From assembly GCA_020636495.1 (NCBI GenBank), contig JACJXQ010000008.1, positions 1,178,001 through 1,242,000 of the forward strand: a DNA stretch of 64,000 nt, in the 5' to 3' direction. Made by a program: the position numbers and the translations under genes. Shown here piece by piece: positions 1 to 8,528 of the stretch (positions are counted from its first letter, which is position 1; the number at the start of each line of letters is the position of its first letter). Origin of the DNA: Chitinophagales bacterium (lineage in GTDB: Bacteria > Bacteroidota > Bacteroidia > Chitinophagales > Chitinophagaceae). The notes beneath the pieces are model-generated. The model did not search any database and had not been told where the DNA came from. It worked only from the letters and a program-made list of their open reading frames with translations.

Positions 1-17
1 TTAACTAAAATTCCATT

Positions 18-1646
18 ATGAGAAACAAGATCTCTACAATTTCTAATGTTGTGATAGGCAGGTGTTCGGCGGCTTTGCTCACTTTATTTACTGTGCTTTT
101 AGTTAATACTTCTGCTTTGCGGGCGCAGGTGCTTACTTATTCACAGTCGTTCACACAAAGCGCTACTTCAACAACACAGTGTAATGCCTGGGAAACTTTC
201 AGGGCGTCACTTCTTGTATATTCATATACCAGTGTAAGTATAACAGCCGGTTCTACTCCGGCTACCATTACCTGTACTAACCCCACAATTGTTGCAGATA
301 TTGCCCTTTGTTTAAGAACGGGTGTATCAAGAACATGGACAGATGGTTCTAATATATGGAATGTAGGTACTTGTGGTTCCGGTGGAAGCCCTACAGTAAC
401 AGGCTGGGAGTTGTCTGTAAATAACGGCAACTGCCTGTGTTCTTCAGGATATTGCGCACGCCCCTGTATCGGCAACTTGAATTGGGGTGGACAGGGTACA
501 ACCTGCAGTGCCCCTTCTCAGACCATAACAGTTGAATTCAATGCAGGCCCTCCTTGCCCGATCCCAACCAATGTTACAATTACAGCTGTGTATTCAAGCG
601 CAGTGTTCTTTACATGGACACCTCCTACAGGTTCAAATGGTTCTGAGTTCATTGTAGACCAGAATGCTACTGGTCCTACCGGTAACCCGACAGGTACAAT
701 TACTACTAATACTACTGCTTCACAGGGTGGTTTGACACCTTCGACTACCTATTACCTGCATGTACGTAACAGGTGTGATAGCCCAAGTAAATCAGTATGG
801 GTAACAACGAGCTTCACAACTCTGCCTCCTTGTATCATACCTCCTTCAATAAAGATCCCGCAGATAGATACCAATTCTGCCACCATCCAATGGGCCACAA
901 TTACGCCGGCAATATTGTACCAGTATTTTATTAAGGACAATAATACACCCCCTACTACAGATGTTGGTTCGAGTTCAACTACATCCAACCAGGTGCAGGT
1001 AAGCGCCCTGGATCCGGGTAAAACATATTACATCTTCCTGAGGGCTAAGTGTCTGGGTGGAGATAGCTCAGCATGGGTACTGGATTCTTTCTACGTGCCT
1101 ATACCTTGCCGAGCACCTTCGGTTCAGTTCAACGACCTTAACTCAGAAAGGGTAGTTGCATTTTGGAACACACCGGCAACAGCATACGAATATGATATAT
1201 TGAACTCCTCAGTGCAATTAACCACTCCAACAGCAGGTATCAAAAAATCTACCAACAGCTACCTGTTCCCATACCTGGATCCCAACACAACCTACTATGT
1301 TTATGCAAGGAGTTATTGTGATGACCATAATATAAAATCAATATCACCTTGGGCAGAAACTATGTATAAAACATGGGCACTTGCTGTAGGGGATGTAGAA
1401 ATGGAAACAAATAGTGTTAGCGTACTCCCCAACCCGGTAACTAACCAAATGGTAGTAACTATTACCGGCAAGGTCGGTGCGGATGCTAATGTCACTGTAA
1501 TGGATGTTTCTGGCAGGGCGCTGAAAACTATCCCTGCCAACAGTAAAAAGATCACAGTGAATATGACCGAGTTCCCGGCAGGTGTGTATGTGCTGCAATA
1601 TGCGGATGATGCACGCAGAGAACAGGTAAGATTTAACAAACAATAG
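18..1646 (+). CDS. Secreted fibronectin type III protein with T9SS type-A sorting domain
   Basis: A 542-residue exported, cell-surface or secreted protein, probably adhesive; no enzymatic motif is visible. Residues 1-37 form a long signal peptide ending at LRAQ. Residues 38-175 are a Cys-rich domain I do not recognise. Three fibronectin III-like modules follow (about 180-270, 275-365 and 368-450), each with the WTP or WNTP and TTYYLHVR-type strands of this family. The C-terminal 85 residues are a T9SS type-A sorting domain (VLPNPVTNQ, then PAGVYVLQY), which in Bacteroidota directs export and surface attachment. It is the first of four tandem paralogues. Its C-terminal half is closest to the next gene (shared RSYCDDHNIK / KSYCDDHDIK block), but it lacks that gene's GEVED domain. 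The start codon lies 17 bases from the window edge, so its promoter is not visible. Confidence 0.85.
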   Translation: MRNKISTISNVVIGRCSAALLTLFTVLLVNTSALRAQVLTYSQSFTQSATSTTQCNAWETFRASLLVYSYTSVSITAGSTPATITCTNPTIVADIALCLRTGVSRTWTDGSNIWNVGTCGSGGSPTVTGWELSVNNGNCLCSSGYCARPCIGNLNWGGQGTTCSAPSQTITVEFNAGPPCPIPTNVTITAVYSSAVFFTWTPPTGSNGSEFIVDQNATGPTGNPTGTITTNTTASQGGLTPSTTYYLHVRNRCDSPSKSVWVTTSFTTLPPCIIPPSIKIPQIDTNSATIQWATITPAILYQYFIKDNNTPPTTDVGSSSTTSNQVQVSALDPGKTYYIFLRAKCLGGDSSAWVLDSFYVPIPCRAPSVQFNDLNSERVVAFWNTPATAYEYDILNSSVQLTTPTAGIKKSTNSYLFPYLDPNTTYYVYARSYCDDHNIKSISPWAETMYKTWALAVGDVEMETNSVSVLPNPVTNQMVVTITGKVGADANVTVMDVSGRALKTIPANSKKITVNMTEFPAGVYVLQYADDARREQVRFNKQ

Positions 1647-1683
1647 AAACAGTAGATTAGTAACATATTAATCTTGACAATAC

Positions 1684-1716
1684 GAGGGCTATCGGTTAAC
1701 GATAGCCCTCTTTGTA
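1684..1716 (+). terminator. Rho-independent terminator after the first T9SS gene
   Basis: A perfect 11-bp stem, GAGGGCTATCG (1684-1694) with CGATAGCCCTC (1700-1710), has a five-base loop and is followed by TTTG. It lies 38 bases after the stop codon. Confidence 0.8.
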
Positions 1717-2033
1717 TTTATCTACTTCTAATTCGTTGATATGCAACTACTAATTACATATAGCATGTCGATTCAGGTCTGATTAATATTCTTAATTCAG
1801 ACATTAACTGAAAATTAAAAACCGAGGGCGCTTTTCCTTTGATTTGATAAATTCTATAATATTCATTTTAGTATACTTCCTCATATCCCGGTTTGTTCAT
1901 CGCGGTGAAAGCATGTTATATTATTTCCGGTATCTGCCATTATAAATGAAGATGATCGGCAGAGTTATTCAGAACCACGTTTTGTAACATCTGAAAAAAT
2001 ACAAACAGGTAACTAAAAATAAATATTGCTATT
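1717..2033 (+). other. Non-coding gap before the second T9SS gene
   Basis: About 317 AT-rich bases between the terminator and the next start codon. No ORF, RNA gene or repeat could be supported. The A-rich stretch just before the ATG (ACTAAAAATAAATATTGCT) is a typical Bacteroidota leader without a Shine-Dalgarno sequence, so this gap presumably holds the promoter of the next gene. No perfect TAnnTTTG element was found. Confidence 0.5.
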
Positions 2034-3662
2034 ATGAGATCATTTTTATCCGGGTACAATCATTCATTATTATTAATTATCCTCTGCTTTTTAGGTGCTA
2101 CAGGAGCTAATGCTCAGTATTGTTCTGCTACATACAGCGTACAATGCAGCAGTTACAATATGTATATCCGCTCTTTCAGTACTACAGGAGGCATAACTAA
2201 TATCACCAACAACAACACCTACTGCAGTAATACCTCTACTAGTTATACATATTACAGCGGTATGGTACATGAAGGAGCTCCTCTTTCTTCAGTCAATTTC
2301 TCTGTTACTATCGGGTCCAGCTACCCCCAGGGAGTTGTGATATGGGTAGACTGGAACCAGGACGGTGATTTTAATGATGCCGGTGAAAAAGTATATAATC
2401 CCAGCAGCACTATTTCTGCGGGTGGAACGCGCACGGGTAGTTTTACGATCCCTGTTACGGCATCGATCGGTAATACACGTATGAGGGTTAGGTCATCCTA
2501 CGCCACCACAAGTGTTCCGCAATGTGGTAACCAAAGCTATGGTGAGTGTGAAGATTACAATTTTACTGTGGTAAGTAACTGCGCCGCACCCGCATCAATT
2601 AATATAGGTGCTGTCAATTCCGGCTCCGTACAGTTCAACTGGTCGGCGGTCACAGGTTCGCTAGGGTACGATTATGCGGTTACTACTTCACAAAATGGTC
2701 CATCTTCAGGTTCCGGCTCTACCAATAATACATCAGCGCTGGTAACAGGTCTCAGCCCAAATACAACTTATTTTGTTCATGTAAGAAATAACTGTGCAGG
2801 TTACCCTTCGCAATGGACGACAAGCGCGCCTTTTACAACACTTCCTCCTTGTTCCGAGCCCTCAGGGTTTGCTGTAACATATGTAGATTCAAGTTCTGCA
2901 GATTTTACCTGGACACCTTTGTCTACTGCGGTAGAATATCAATATTTTATTGACCAGGACAGAGCGACACCAACATCAGCACAAGGAGCTAATTCTACTA
3001 CCAGCAATTATGTAAGCACAACAGGTTTAACAGAAGGAAATACTTATTACGTGCATATGCGTTCTTTATGCATTGGTAATGATAGCTCGGGTTGGTCGCT
3101 GGATTCATTCTATGTACCTATAGCATGCCGCAGTGCTATAGTTATGTTCAACGACCTAACAACAAGCAGGGCGGTAGCGTACTGGGCACCTGCCAATACA
3201 GCCATTGAATATGAATATGCTATTACCGAAACATCAGCTCTGCCACCTGTAGGCAGTAAAACGGTTGCATTGAGTAAGCTGTTGCCTTACCTTGATGATA
3301 AGACAACATATTATTTCCACACCAAGAGCTATTGTGATGATCATGACATCAAGACATCATCATCCTGGGCTACCTTCTCTTTCAAGACAATTGGTGTAGA
3401 CGTAAATAATATTGATATCAGCGATAAGCAGATATTCCTGTATCCTAACCCTGTCAGGGAACAAATGATAGTTAATATAACGGGCAGGCCCAATAATAAT
3501 GGTGTTATACATATATTGGATGTGACGGGAAAGTTATTGATGACTGAAAACATAACAACAGACAGGATAACAATAGATGTAAGTAACCTGTCTGCCGGAA
3601 TGTATATAGTACAGTATTCAGATGATACACATCGCAAACAGGTTAAGTTCAATAAACGATAA
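2034..3662 (+). CDS. Secreted GEVED/fibronectin III protein with T9SS sorting domain
   Basis: A 542-residue surface protein. Residues 1-28 are the signal peptide (cleavage after ANAQ). Residues about 45-180 hold a GEVED domain: the acidic VDWNQDGDFNDAGE loop at about 105-118 resembles a calcium-binding turn, and the GECEDY signature closes the domain at 170-175. Three fibronectin III modules occupy about 183-450, and the C-terminus is a T9SS type-A sorting domain (LYPNPVREQ ... SAGMYIVQY). The length equals that of the upstream paralogue and the C-terminal half is clearly homologous to it. The GEVED half matches the two downstream genes instead, so this gene looks like a mosaic of the two types. 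Established knowledge: GEVED and FnIII are adhesion or carbohydrate-binding scaffolds in Bacteroidota. Ligand unknown. Confidence 0.87.
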   Translation: MRSFLSGYNHSLLLIILCFLGATGANAQYCSATYSVQCSSYNMYIRSFSTTGGITNITNNNTYCSNTSTSYTYYSGMVHEGAPLSSVNFSVTIGSSYPQGVVIWVDWNQDGDFNDAGEKVYNPSSTISAGGTRTGSFTIPVTASIGNTRMRVRSSYATTSVPQCGNQSYGECEDYNFTVVSNCAAPASINIGAVNSGSVQFNWSAVTGSLGYDYAVTTSQNGPSSGSGSTNNTSALVTGLSPNTTYFVHVRNNCAGYPSQWTTSAPFTTLPPCSEPSGFAVTYVDSSSADFTWTPLSTAVEYQYFIDQDRATPTSAQGANSTTSNYVSTTGLTEGNTYYVHMRSLCIGNDSSGWSLDSFYVPIACRSAIVMFNDLTTSRAVAYWAPANTAIEYEYAITETSALPPVGSKTVALSKLLPYLDDKTTYYFHTKSYCDDHDIKTSSSWATFSFKTIGVDVNNIDISDKQIFLYPNPVREQMIVNITGRPNNNGVIHILDVTGKLLMTENITTDRITIDVSNLSAGMYIVQYSDDTHRKQVKFNKR

Positions 3663-3680
3663 TAGCATCTATTTTTTAAC

Positions 3681-3722
3681 TAATAATTAAAGCCGGAGAA
3701 ATTTCTCCGGCTTTAATTATTA
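3681..3722 (+). terminator. Strong hairpin terminator
   Basis: A 20-bp perfect stem, from TAATAATTAAAGCCGGAGAA (3681-3700) to its complement at 3703-3722, has a two-base loop. It starts 18 bases after the stop codon. The A/T-rich outer arms make it a potential terminator on both strands. Confidence 0.8.
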
Positions 3723-3876
3723 AAACATATTAAACTACCTAACCATTTTGATTTTGTTGCTGTCTGCCCGGGTACATACAGAATGCAACAGGCTAACAAC
3801 AACTACTTTCAGGGAGAGTGTTGTTTGATTGTTGTGTCCTGTTATGGTAACAGATACGTAAACAAAATCAAACGAT

Positions 3877-5340
3877 ATGAAAATCAGGATCTACTCATTT
3901 TCCAAAACCGTGCTGCTTGCCCTGGTAGCTTCCCTGTCTTATGCAGACGCTTCAGCGCAATTACCTGCGTTAAAACAATGTAGCCCTTCTTTAATACCTA
4001 ATTTTGTAGTAGGGTGTACAAACGGTGGATATATCAACAGTGTAACAACTACGGGTGGAAGCAATAATATCACTAACAACAGCACAGGTTGTGGCAATAC
4101 TAGTACTTCTTATTCTGACTATACGACTTCCGGCATGAAGGTTACGCAGGAAGCAGGCAAATCTGTCACAGTTAATGTAACATGGACACCTAATACAAAC
4201 AATCCTTATTTTATAGAATCTTCTATTACTAAGGTATATATAGACTGGAACAGAAATGGGCTGTTTGAAAACAATGAATACATTGCCCCTGCTTCTGTAA
4301 TACCTACCAACCCCCATGTACATACCGTTAGTCCCAGTCACCTGACAGTAAACGTTACAGTAGATGTACCTGCATATGCCAAAGACGGTCTTACAAGGAT
4401 GCGAATAGTAACAGGAGCCGATAATCATATTTATGGTTTCAATACAGATGCTTGCGGGAATGCAAAGTATGGTGAAGCAGAAGATTATGTTTTTGAGGTA
4501 ATAAACCCTTGTGTACCACCAAACGTCATTTCAGTTGCTAATGTTGACTATAAATCTGCAGACATTACATGGACGCCCAAACTTAACTCTGAAATGTATG
4601 AATATGTCATTACTCCGGTCGATACGATTCCACATGACACCGTGATAGGTTTTTCATTTACTACAACACCATCTGTAGATGTCGATACATTTCAGTGCAA
4701 TGTGAAATATTATGTATTAGTACGTGCTATTTGCGATACGGCAGGTAAAACTACACCCAACTGGAGTAAATCAGCCTGGATGAGGGATTCATTTGTGACA
4801 AATCCATGCTGCCATACACCGGTAGTGACGGTTGATAAGGTAACACACAACACTGCGCGTTTCTCCTGGATGCCTATCGCTACGGCATTAGGTTATGAAT
4901 ATGCAGTTACAACAGTACCTTCTCCTCCACAACAAGGTACTTTCACCACACAAACAGTAGTGTTGCAACAAGGGCTGTCTTCAAAAACCAACTACTACTT
5001 GTTCGTACGCAGCCGTTGCACACCTACTCCGCAGTCTGATTGGACGATGAATACCTTTAAAACAGAAAAAACAACATCTGTTGACGGGCTTAACGTCCAA
5101 GATGGATTCAGTTTGGATATATTTCCTAACCCGGTAACAGACAGGATCAACATACAACTTAATGCCGAACCGGCTGCCAATGCCTTCATAACGATCTTTG
5201 ATCTGGCAGGTAAACAGGTTTACCGAGGTAATGTGCAGCGAAAGACAATCCTGATTGATGCCTCTGAGATACCGGCAGGTATATACATTGTGAAATACAC
5301 AGATGAGATACATAATCAGATAAATAAGATAACCAAATAA
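3877..5340 (+). CDS. Secreted GEVED/fibronectin III protein with T9SS sorting domain
   Basis: A 487-residue surface protein with signal peptide 1-28 (ending DASAQ), a GEVED domain (IDWNRNGLFENNEYI acidic turn, then GEAEDY), two fibronectin III-like modules and a T9SS type-A tail (IFPNPVTDR ... PAGIYIVKY). The ATG at 3877 is preferred because a hydrophobic signal peptide follows directly. The overlapping reading frame from 3783 is a shadow. The protein is nearly collinear with the next gene (for example shared blocks VISVAN.DYKSAD and YEYVITPVDTIPHDTV), so the two form a recent tandem duplication. Both carry an unusual PCC motif at the junction of the FnIII modules. Function is inferred to be adhesion or matrix building. 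Confidence 0.87.
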   Translation: MKIRIYSFSKTVLLALVASLSYADASAQLPALKQCSPSLIPNFVVGCTNGGYINSVTTTGGSNNITNNSTGCGNTSTSYSDYTTSGMKVTQEAGKSVTVNVTWTPNTNNPYFIESSITKVYIDWNRNGLFENNEYIAPASVIPTNPHVHTVSPSHLTVNVTVDVPAYAKDGLTRMRIVTGADNHIYGFNTDACGNAKYGEAEDYVFEVINPCVPPNVISVANVDYKSADITWTPKLNSEMYEYVITPVDTIPHDTVIGFSFTTTPSVDVDTFQCNVKYYVLVRAICDTAGKTTPNWSKSAWMRDSFVTNPCCHTPVVTVDKVTHNTARFSWMPIATALGYEYAVTTVPSPPQQGTFTTQTVVLQQGLSSKTNYYLFVRSRCTPTPQSDWTMNTFKTEKTTSVDGLNVQDGFSLDIFPNPVTDRINIQLNAEPAANAFITIFDLAGKQVYRGNVQRKTILIDASEIPAGIYIVKYTDEIHNQINKITK

Positions 5341-5604
5341 GTAATACACACATGAGCAAGCACCATCAGGTAACAAAGTTTAACTATCAGGAATACATGT
5401 TATGATTTTTTGTTGTTTGATGGTCTTGTTTGTTGATTTTCAATAATATCAGCGATGCGAGGTTTTTGAAAATTGTTGCACCGAATGGGCTGTTGATATT
5501 TTTTTTAATCAGAAACATTCCATAAATTTAAGCTCTATATTTACTGTTTTTTGTATATTGTACTTTGAACAAATTTTAAATACGATAATTAATAGGTGTT
5601 CGTT

Positions 5605-7062
5605 ATGAAAATAAATCGATACTCTTTATTTCCTAAAGCCTTCCTGCTGGGGTTAGTGTTGCTTATTTCAGGCTTTAATGCTAGTGCGCAGATGCCACCG
5701 CTTACAGCTTGTAGTCCTTCATTGATACCCTATTTTGGTATAGGATGCTCCACAGGCGCTTCTATCAGGAGTGTTGTCACCACCGGAGGTATTGTAAACT
5801 TCAATAACTCAAACACCAACTGTGCCAACTCTTCTACGTCTTACTCTGATTATACTACGGAGTCTTTCTACGTAAAACAGGAAGCATTCAAATCATTTAA
5901 CGTAGCTATTACCTGGAATGGGAACTCTTCTCAGAATATCGTTTCTTCATTAGACAAAGTGTTTATCGACTGGAACAGAGATGGTGACTTTGATGACCAG
6001 GACGAGTATATTTCTCCGGGGCCTATTCAGGGTACACACCCACATGCCCACCAGACAGCCAACTCAACTATTACTGTTAAGGTGGATGTCCCAGGGCATG
6101 CTAAAGAAGGTATTACCAGGATGCGTGTTATTACTTCTTCTTTGGGTGTAATATACGATCCGGGTGTAACAGCTTGCCAAGGTAGCCGTGGAGAGGCTGA
6201 GGATTACAGGGTAGAGGTTGTGAACCCATGTTTACCTCCAAATGTGATCTCTGTAGCTAATCTCGACTACAAATCTGCAGATTTTGCATGGACACCTAAA
6301 CTGAACGCTGAGTTCTATGAGTATGTTATCACCCCGGTTGATACTATTCCACACGATACAGTAGTTGGTTTCACATTTACTACTACTCCGTCTGTTGATG
6401 TTGATACTTTCCAGTGTGATACTAAATATTACATCATGGTTCGCCTGATTTGCGACAGCGCACGTAAGATCGCTCGGGACTGGAAGAAATCTGAGTGGGT
6501 AAGGGACTCATTTACCACACAGCCCTGTTGCTATACACCACAAGTAAAAGTGGATAAGATAAGCAGCACTACTGCCCGTGTACAATGGGATCCGATAGCT
6601 ACTGCACTAGGATATGAATATGCAGTAAGTACCACAACAGACCCTCCACAGAAAGGCACCTTTACCACCAGCACCTCTGTAGTATTACAAGGTCTGGCAA
6701 GCAAAACAACATTCTTCGTTCATGTACGCAGCCGTTGTACTCCTACACCTTTATCAGGTTGGGCTAAGTCTGGCTTTAAAACACTGGGGCCATTGTCTGT
6801 AAACACATTGTCTCAAACAGGATTGTTCGTAATGGATGCTTATCCTAACCCGATGCAGGATAACCTAACAGTTCAGTTCAATGGCCAGATAGGCAACAAT
6901 GCAAGGTTGACACTGATAGACCTGACCGGAAAAGTAGTGTACAATGCGCCTGTTTATTCTGATAAAGTGACTATAGATGCAGCTGAACTACCATCAGGTA
7001 TTTATATAGTGAAATACACTGATGATGTTCATAACCAAGTAATGAGGGTTACTAAGAAATAA
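5605..7062 (+). CDS. Secreted GEVED/fibronectin III protein with T9SS sorting domain (tandem duplicate)
   Basis: A 485-residue paralogue of the preceding gene with the same order: signal peptide (to NASAQ), GEVED domain (IDWNRDGDFDDQDEYI, GEAEDY), two FnIII modules, T9SS type-A sorting domain (AYPNPMQDN ... PSGIYIVKY). I chose the ATG at 5605 over an in-frame GTG at 5596 because it begins the signal peptide (MKINRYSLFPK) directly. The 264-base upstream gap is AT-rich and contains TATATTGTACTTTG about 45 bases before the start, a near-match to the Bacteroidota -7 element. It therefore probably has its own promoter rather than reading through from the gene before. Ligand and substrate unknown. 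Confidence 0.87.
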   Translation: MKINRYSLFPKAFLLGLVLLISGFNASAQMPPLTACSPSLIPYFGIGCSTGASIRSVVTTGGIVNFNNSNTNCANSSTSYSDYTTESFYVKQEAFKSFNVAITWNGNSSQNIVSSLDKVFIDWNRDGDFDDQDEYISPGPIQGTHPHAHQTANSTITVKVDVPGHAKEGITRMRVITSSLGVIYDPGVTACQGSRGEAEDYRVEVVNPCLPPNVISVANLDYKSADFAWTPKLNAEFYEYVITPVDTIPHDTVVGFTFTTTPSVDVDTFQCDTKYYIMVRLICDSARKIARDWKKSEWVRDSFTTQPCCYTPQVKVDKISSTTARVQWDPIATALGYEYAVSTTTDPPQKGTFTTSTSVVLQGLASKTTFFVHVRSRCTPTPLSGWAKSGFKTLGPLSVNTLSQTGLFVMDAYPNPMQDNLTVQFNGQIGNNARLTLIDLTGKVVYNAPVYSDKVTIDAAELPSGIYIVKYTDDVHNQVMRVTKK

Positions 7063-7085
7063 TAACAACAGAATTTATACATACC

Positions 7086-7120
7086 AACGTCCCTCTTGCA
7101 AAGAGGGACGTTTTATTTTA
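7086..7120 (+). terminator. Rho-independent terminator of the T9SS cluster
   Basis: A 12-bp perfect stem, AACGTCCCTCTT (7086-7097) with AAGAGGGACGTT (7101-7112), has loop GCA and is followed by a T-rich tail. Confidence 0.85.
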
Positions 7121-7170
7121 TCTCAGTAATAAGATTCAGTTGTATGCGATTATGATGTAGTAAGGCATAC

Positions 7171-7210
7171 AATAAAACGCCCGTATGATGCATCATACGG
7201 GCGTTTTATT
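7171..7210. terminator. Bidirectional terminator, 40-bp perfect palindrome
   Basis: Bases 7171-7210 are a perfect palindrome centred on TGATGCATCA. It has GC-rich arms (ACGCCCGTATGA) flanked by A-runs on one side and T-runs on the other. It sits 18 bases past the metK stop codon between convergent genes and can terminate transcription from either side. Confidence 0.8.
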
Positions 7211-7228
7211 GTATTATATGATCTTTAT

Positions 7229-8482
7229 TTATTTCAGTTTGAAAGCTTTCTTCACTTTGCTTACGTAATCCAGCTTCTCCCATGTGAACAACTCAACCTT
7301 CATTTTTTTGGTTTTACCTTCACCATTGGTGAACTGTTTGGTAACCGTCTCGTTATTACGCCCCATGTGACCATAAGCAGCACATTCGCTGTACATTGGC
7401 TGGCGTAGTTTCAAGCGCTGCTCAATGTAGTAAGGGCGCATGTCAAATACACTTTCTACTACTTTCGCAATCTGGCCGTCAGTCATATTTACTTTTGCAG
7501 TACCATAGGTATTTATGTAAACACCCATTGGTTTGGCAACACCGATTGCGTAGGATACCTGTACGAGTACTTCATCACAAACACCAGCTGCAACAAGATT
7601 CTTAGCAATGTGACGGGTAGCGTACGCAGCAGAACGATCTACTTTGCTTGGGTCCTTACCTGAAAACGCACCACCTCCGTGTGCACCTTTACCTCCGTAA
7701 GTATCTACGATTATTTTACGTCCGGTAAGGCCTGTATCTCCGTGTGGACCACCAATAACAAATTTACCTGTAGGGTTAATGTGGTAGTTGATCTTTTTGT
7801 TGAACAGGTGCTTGTACTGGGGATATGCTTTCATGATACGCGGTATCAATACATTCAGCACATCTTTCTTAATAGCTTCCTGCATTTTTTTCTCGTCAGC
7901 AAAATCGTCATGTTGTGTAGATATAACGATAGTGTCGATACGAACAGGTTTGTTATCATCGCTGTACTCAAGAGTTACCTGGCTTTTTGCATCGGGGCGA
8001 AGATATTTCATAAGCTTACCTTCTTTTCGGATGGCAGCCAGTTCCAGCAAAAGGGCATGTGCCATATCAAGTGCCAGTGGCATATAGTTAGCGGTTTCGT
8101 TGGTGGCATAACCAAACATCATGCCCTGGTCGCCTGCTCCTTGTTCTTCTTTTTTCTTTTTATCTACACCCTGGTTAATGTCTGGTGATTGCTCATGTAT
8201 AGCCGACAATACGCCGCAAGACTGTGCTTCAAACATATATTCGCTCTTGGTATAGCCGATTTTTGCTATCACCTCTCGGGCTATGGATTGTGCATCGATG
8301 TATGTTTTGCATTTTACCTCTCCAGCTAGCACCACTTGGCCTGTAGTTACCAAAGTCTCACAAGCGATCTTTGCGTTGGCATCCCATGCAAGAAAGTTAT
8401 CAACAAGAGCGTCAGATATCTGGTCTGCTACCTTGTCAGGATGTCCTTCTGATACGGACTCCGAAGTGAATAAATAGGACAT
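7229..8482 (-). CDS. metK: S-adenosylmethionine synthase
   Basis: Makes S-adenosylmethionine from methionine and ATP in the cytoplasm, supplying methyl groups for nucleic acid, lipid and cofactor methylation. The protein has 417 residues, the usual length in Bacteroidota (longer than the 384 of E. coli). The N-terminal GHPDKVADQISDA motif carries the ATP/methionine-binding His and Asp. GAGDQGMMFGYA is the family signature of the central region, and GGGAFSGKDPSKVDRSAAY is the P-loop-like signature that binds the triphosphate. The gene lies 46 bases downstream of glmS on the same strand and ends at the perfect palindromic terminator, so it is probably the last gene of the leftward run. No SAM riboswitch is apparent in the short glmS-metK gap. 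Confidence 0.97.
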   Translation of the reverse strand: MSYLFTSESVSEGHPDKVADQISDALVDNFLAWDANAKIACETLVTTGQVVLAGEVKCKTYIDAQSIAREVIAKIGYTKSEYMFEAQSCGVLSAIHEQSPDINQGVDKKKKEEQGAGDQGMMFGYATNETANYMPLALDMAHALLLELAAIRKEGKLMKYLRPDAKSQVTLEYSDDNKPVRIDTIVISTQHDDFADEKKMQEAIKKDVLNVLIPRIMKAYPQYKHLFNKKINYHINPTGKFVIGGPHGDTGLTGRKIIVDTYGGKGAHGGGAFSGKDPSKVDRSAAYATRHIAKNLVAAGVCDEVLVQVSYAIGVAKPMGVYINTYGTAKVNMTDGQIAKVVESVFDMRPYYIEQRLKLRQPMYSECAAYGHMGRNNETVTKQFTNGEGKTKKMKVELFTWEKLDYVSKVKKAFKLK

Positions 8483-8528
8483 TCTTTTTATTTTATGATT
8501 TAACTGTTAAAATGATAATTCTTTTCAC

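Noticed and set aside
3783..3983. 66-residue plus-strand frame before the third T9SS gene
   Set aside because: It overlaps the real start and signal peptide in another frame and has no features of its own.
7679..8188. 169-residue plus-strand frame inside metK
   Set aside because: Antisense shadow of a highly conserved enzyme.
8483..8528. SAM riboswitch before metK
   Set aside because: The glmS-metK gap is only 46 bases, too short for any known SAM riboswitch.
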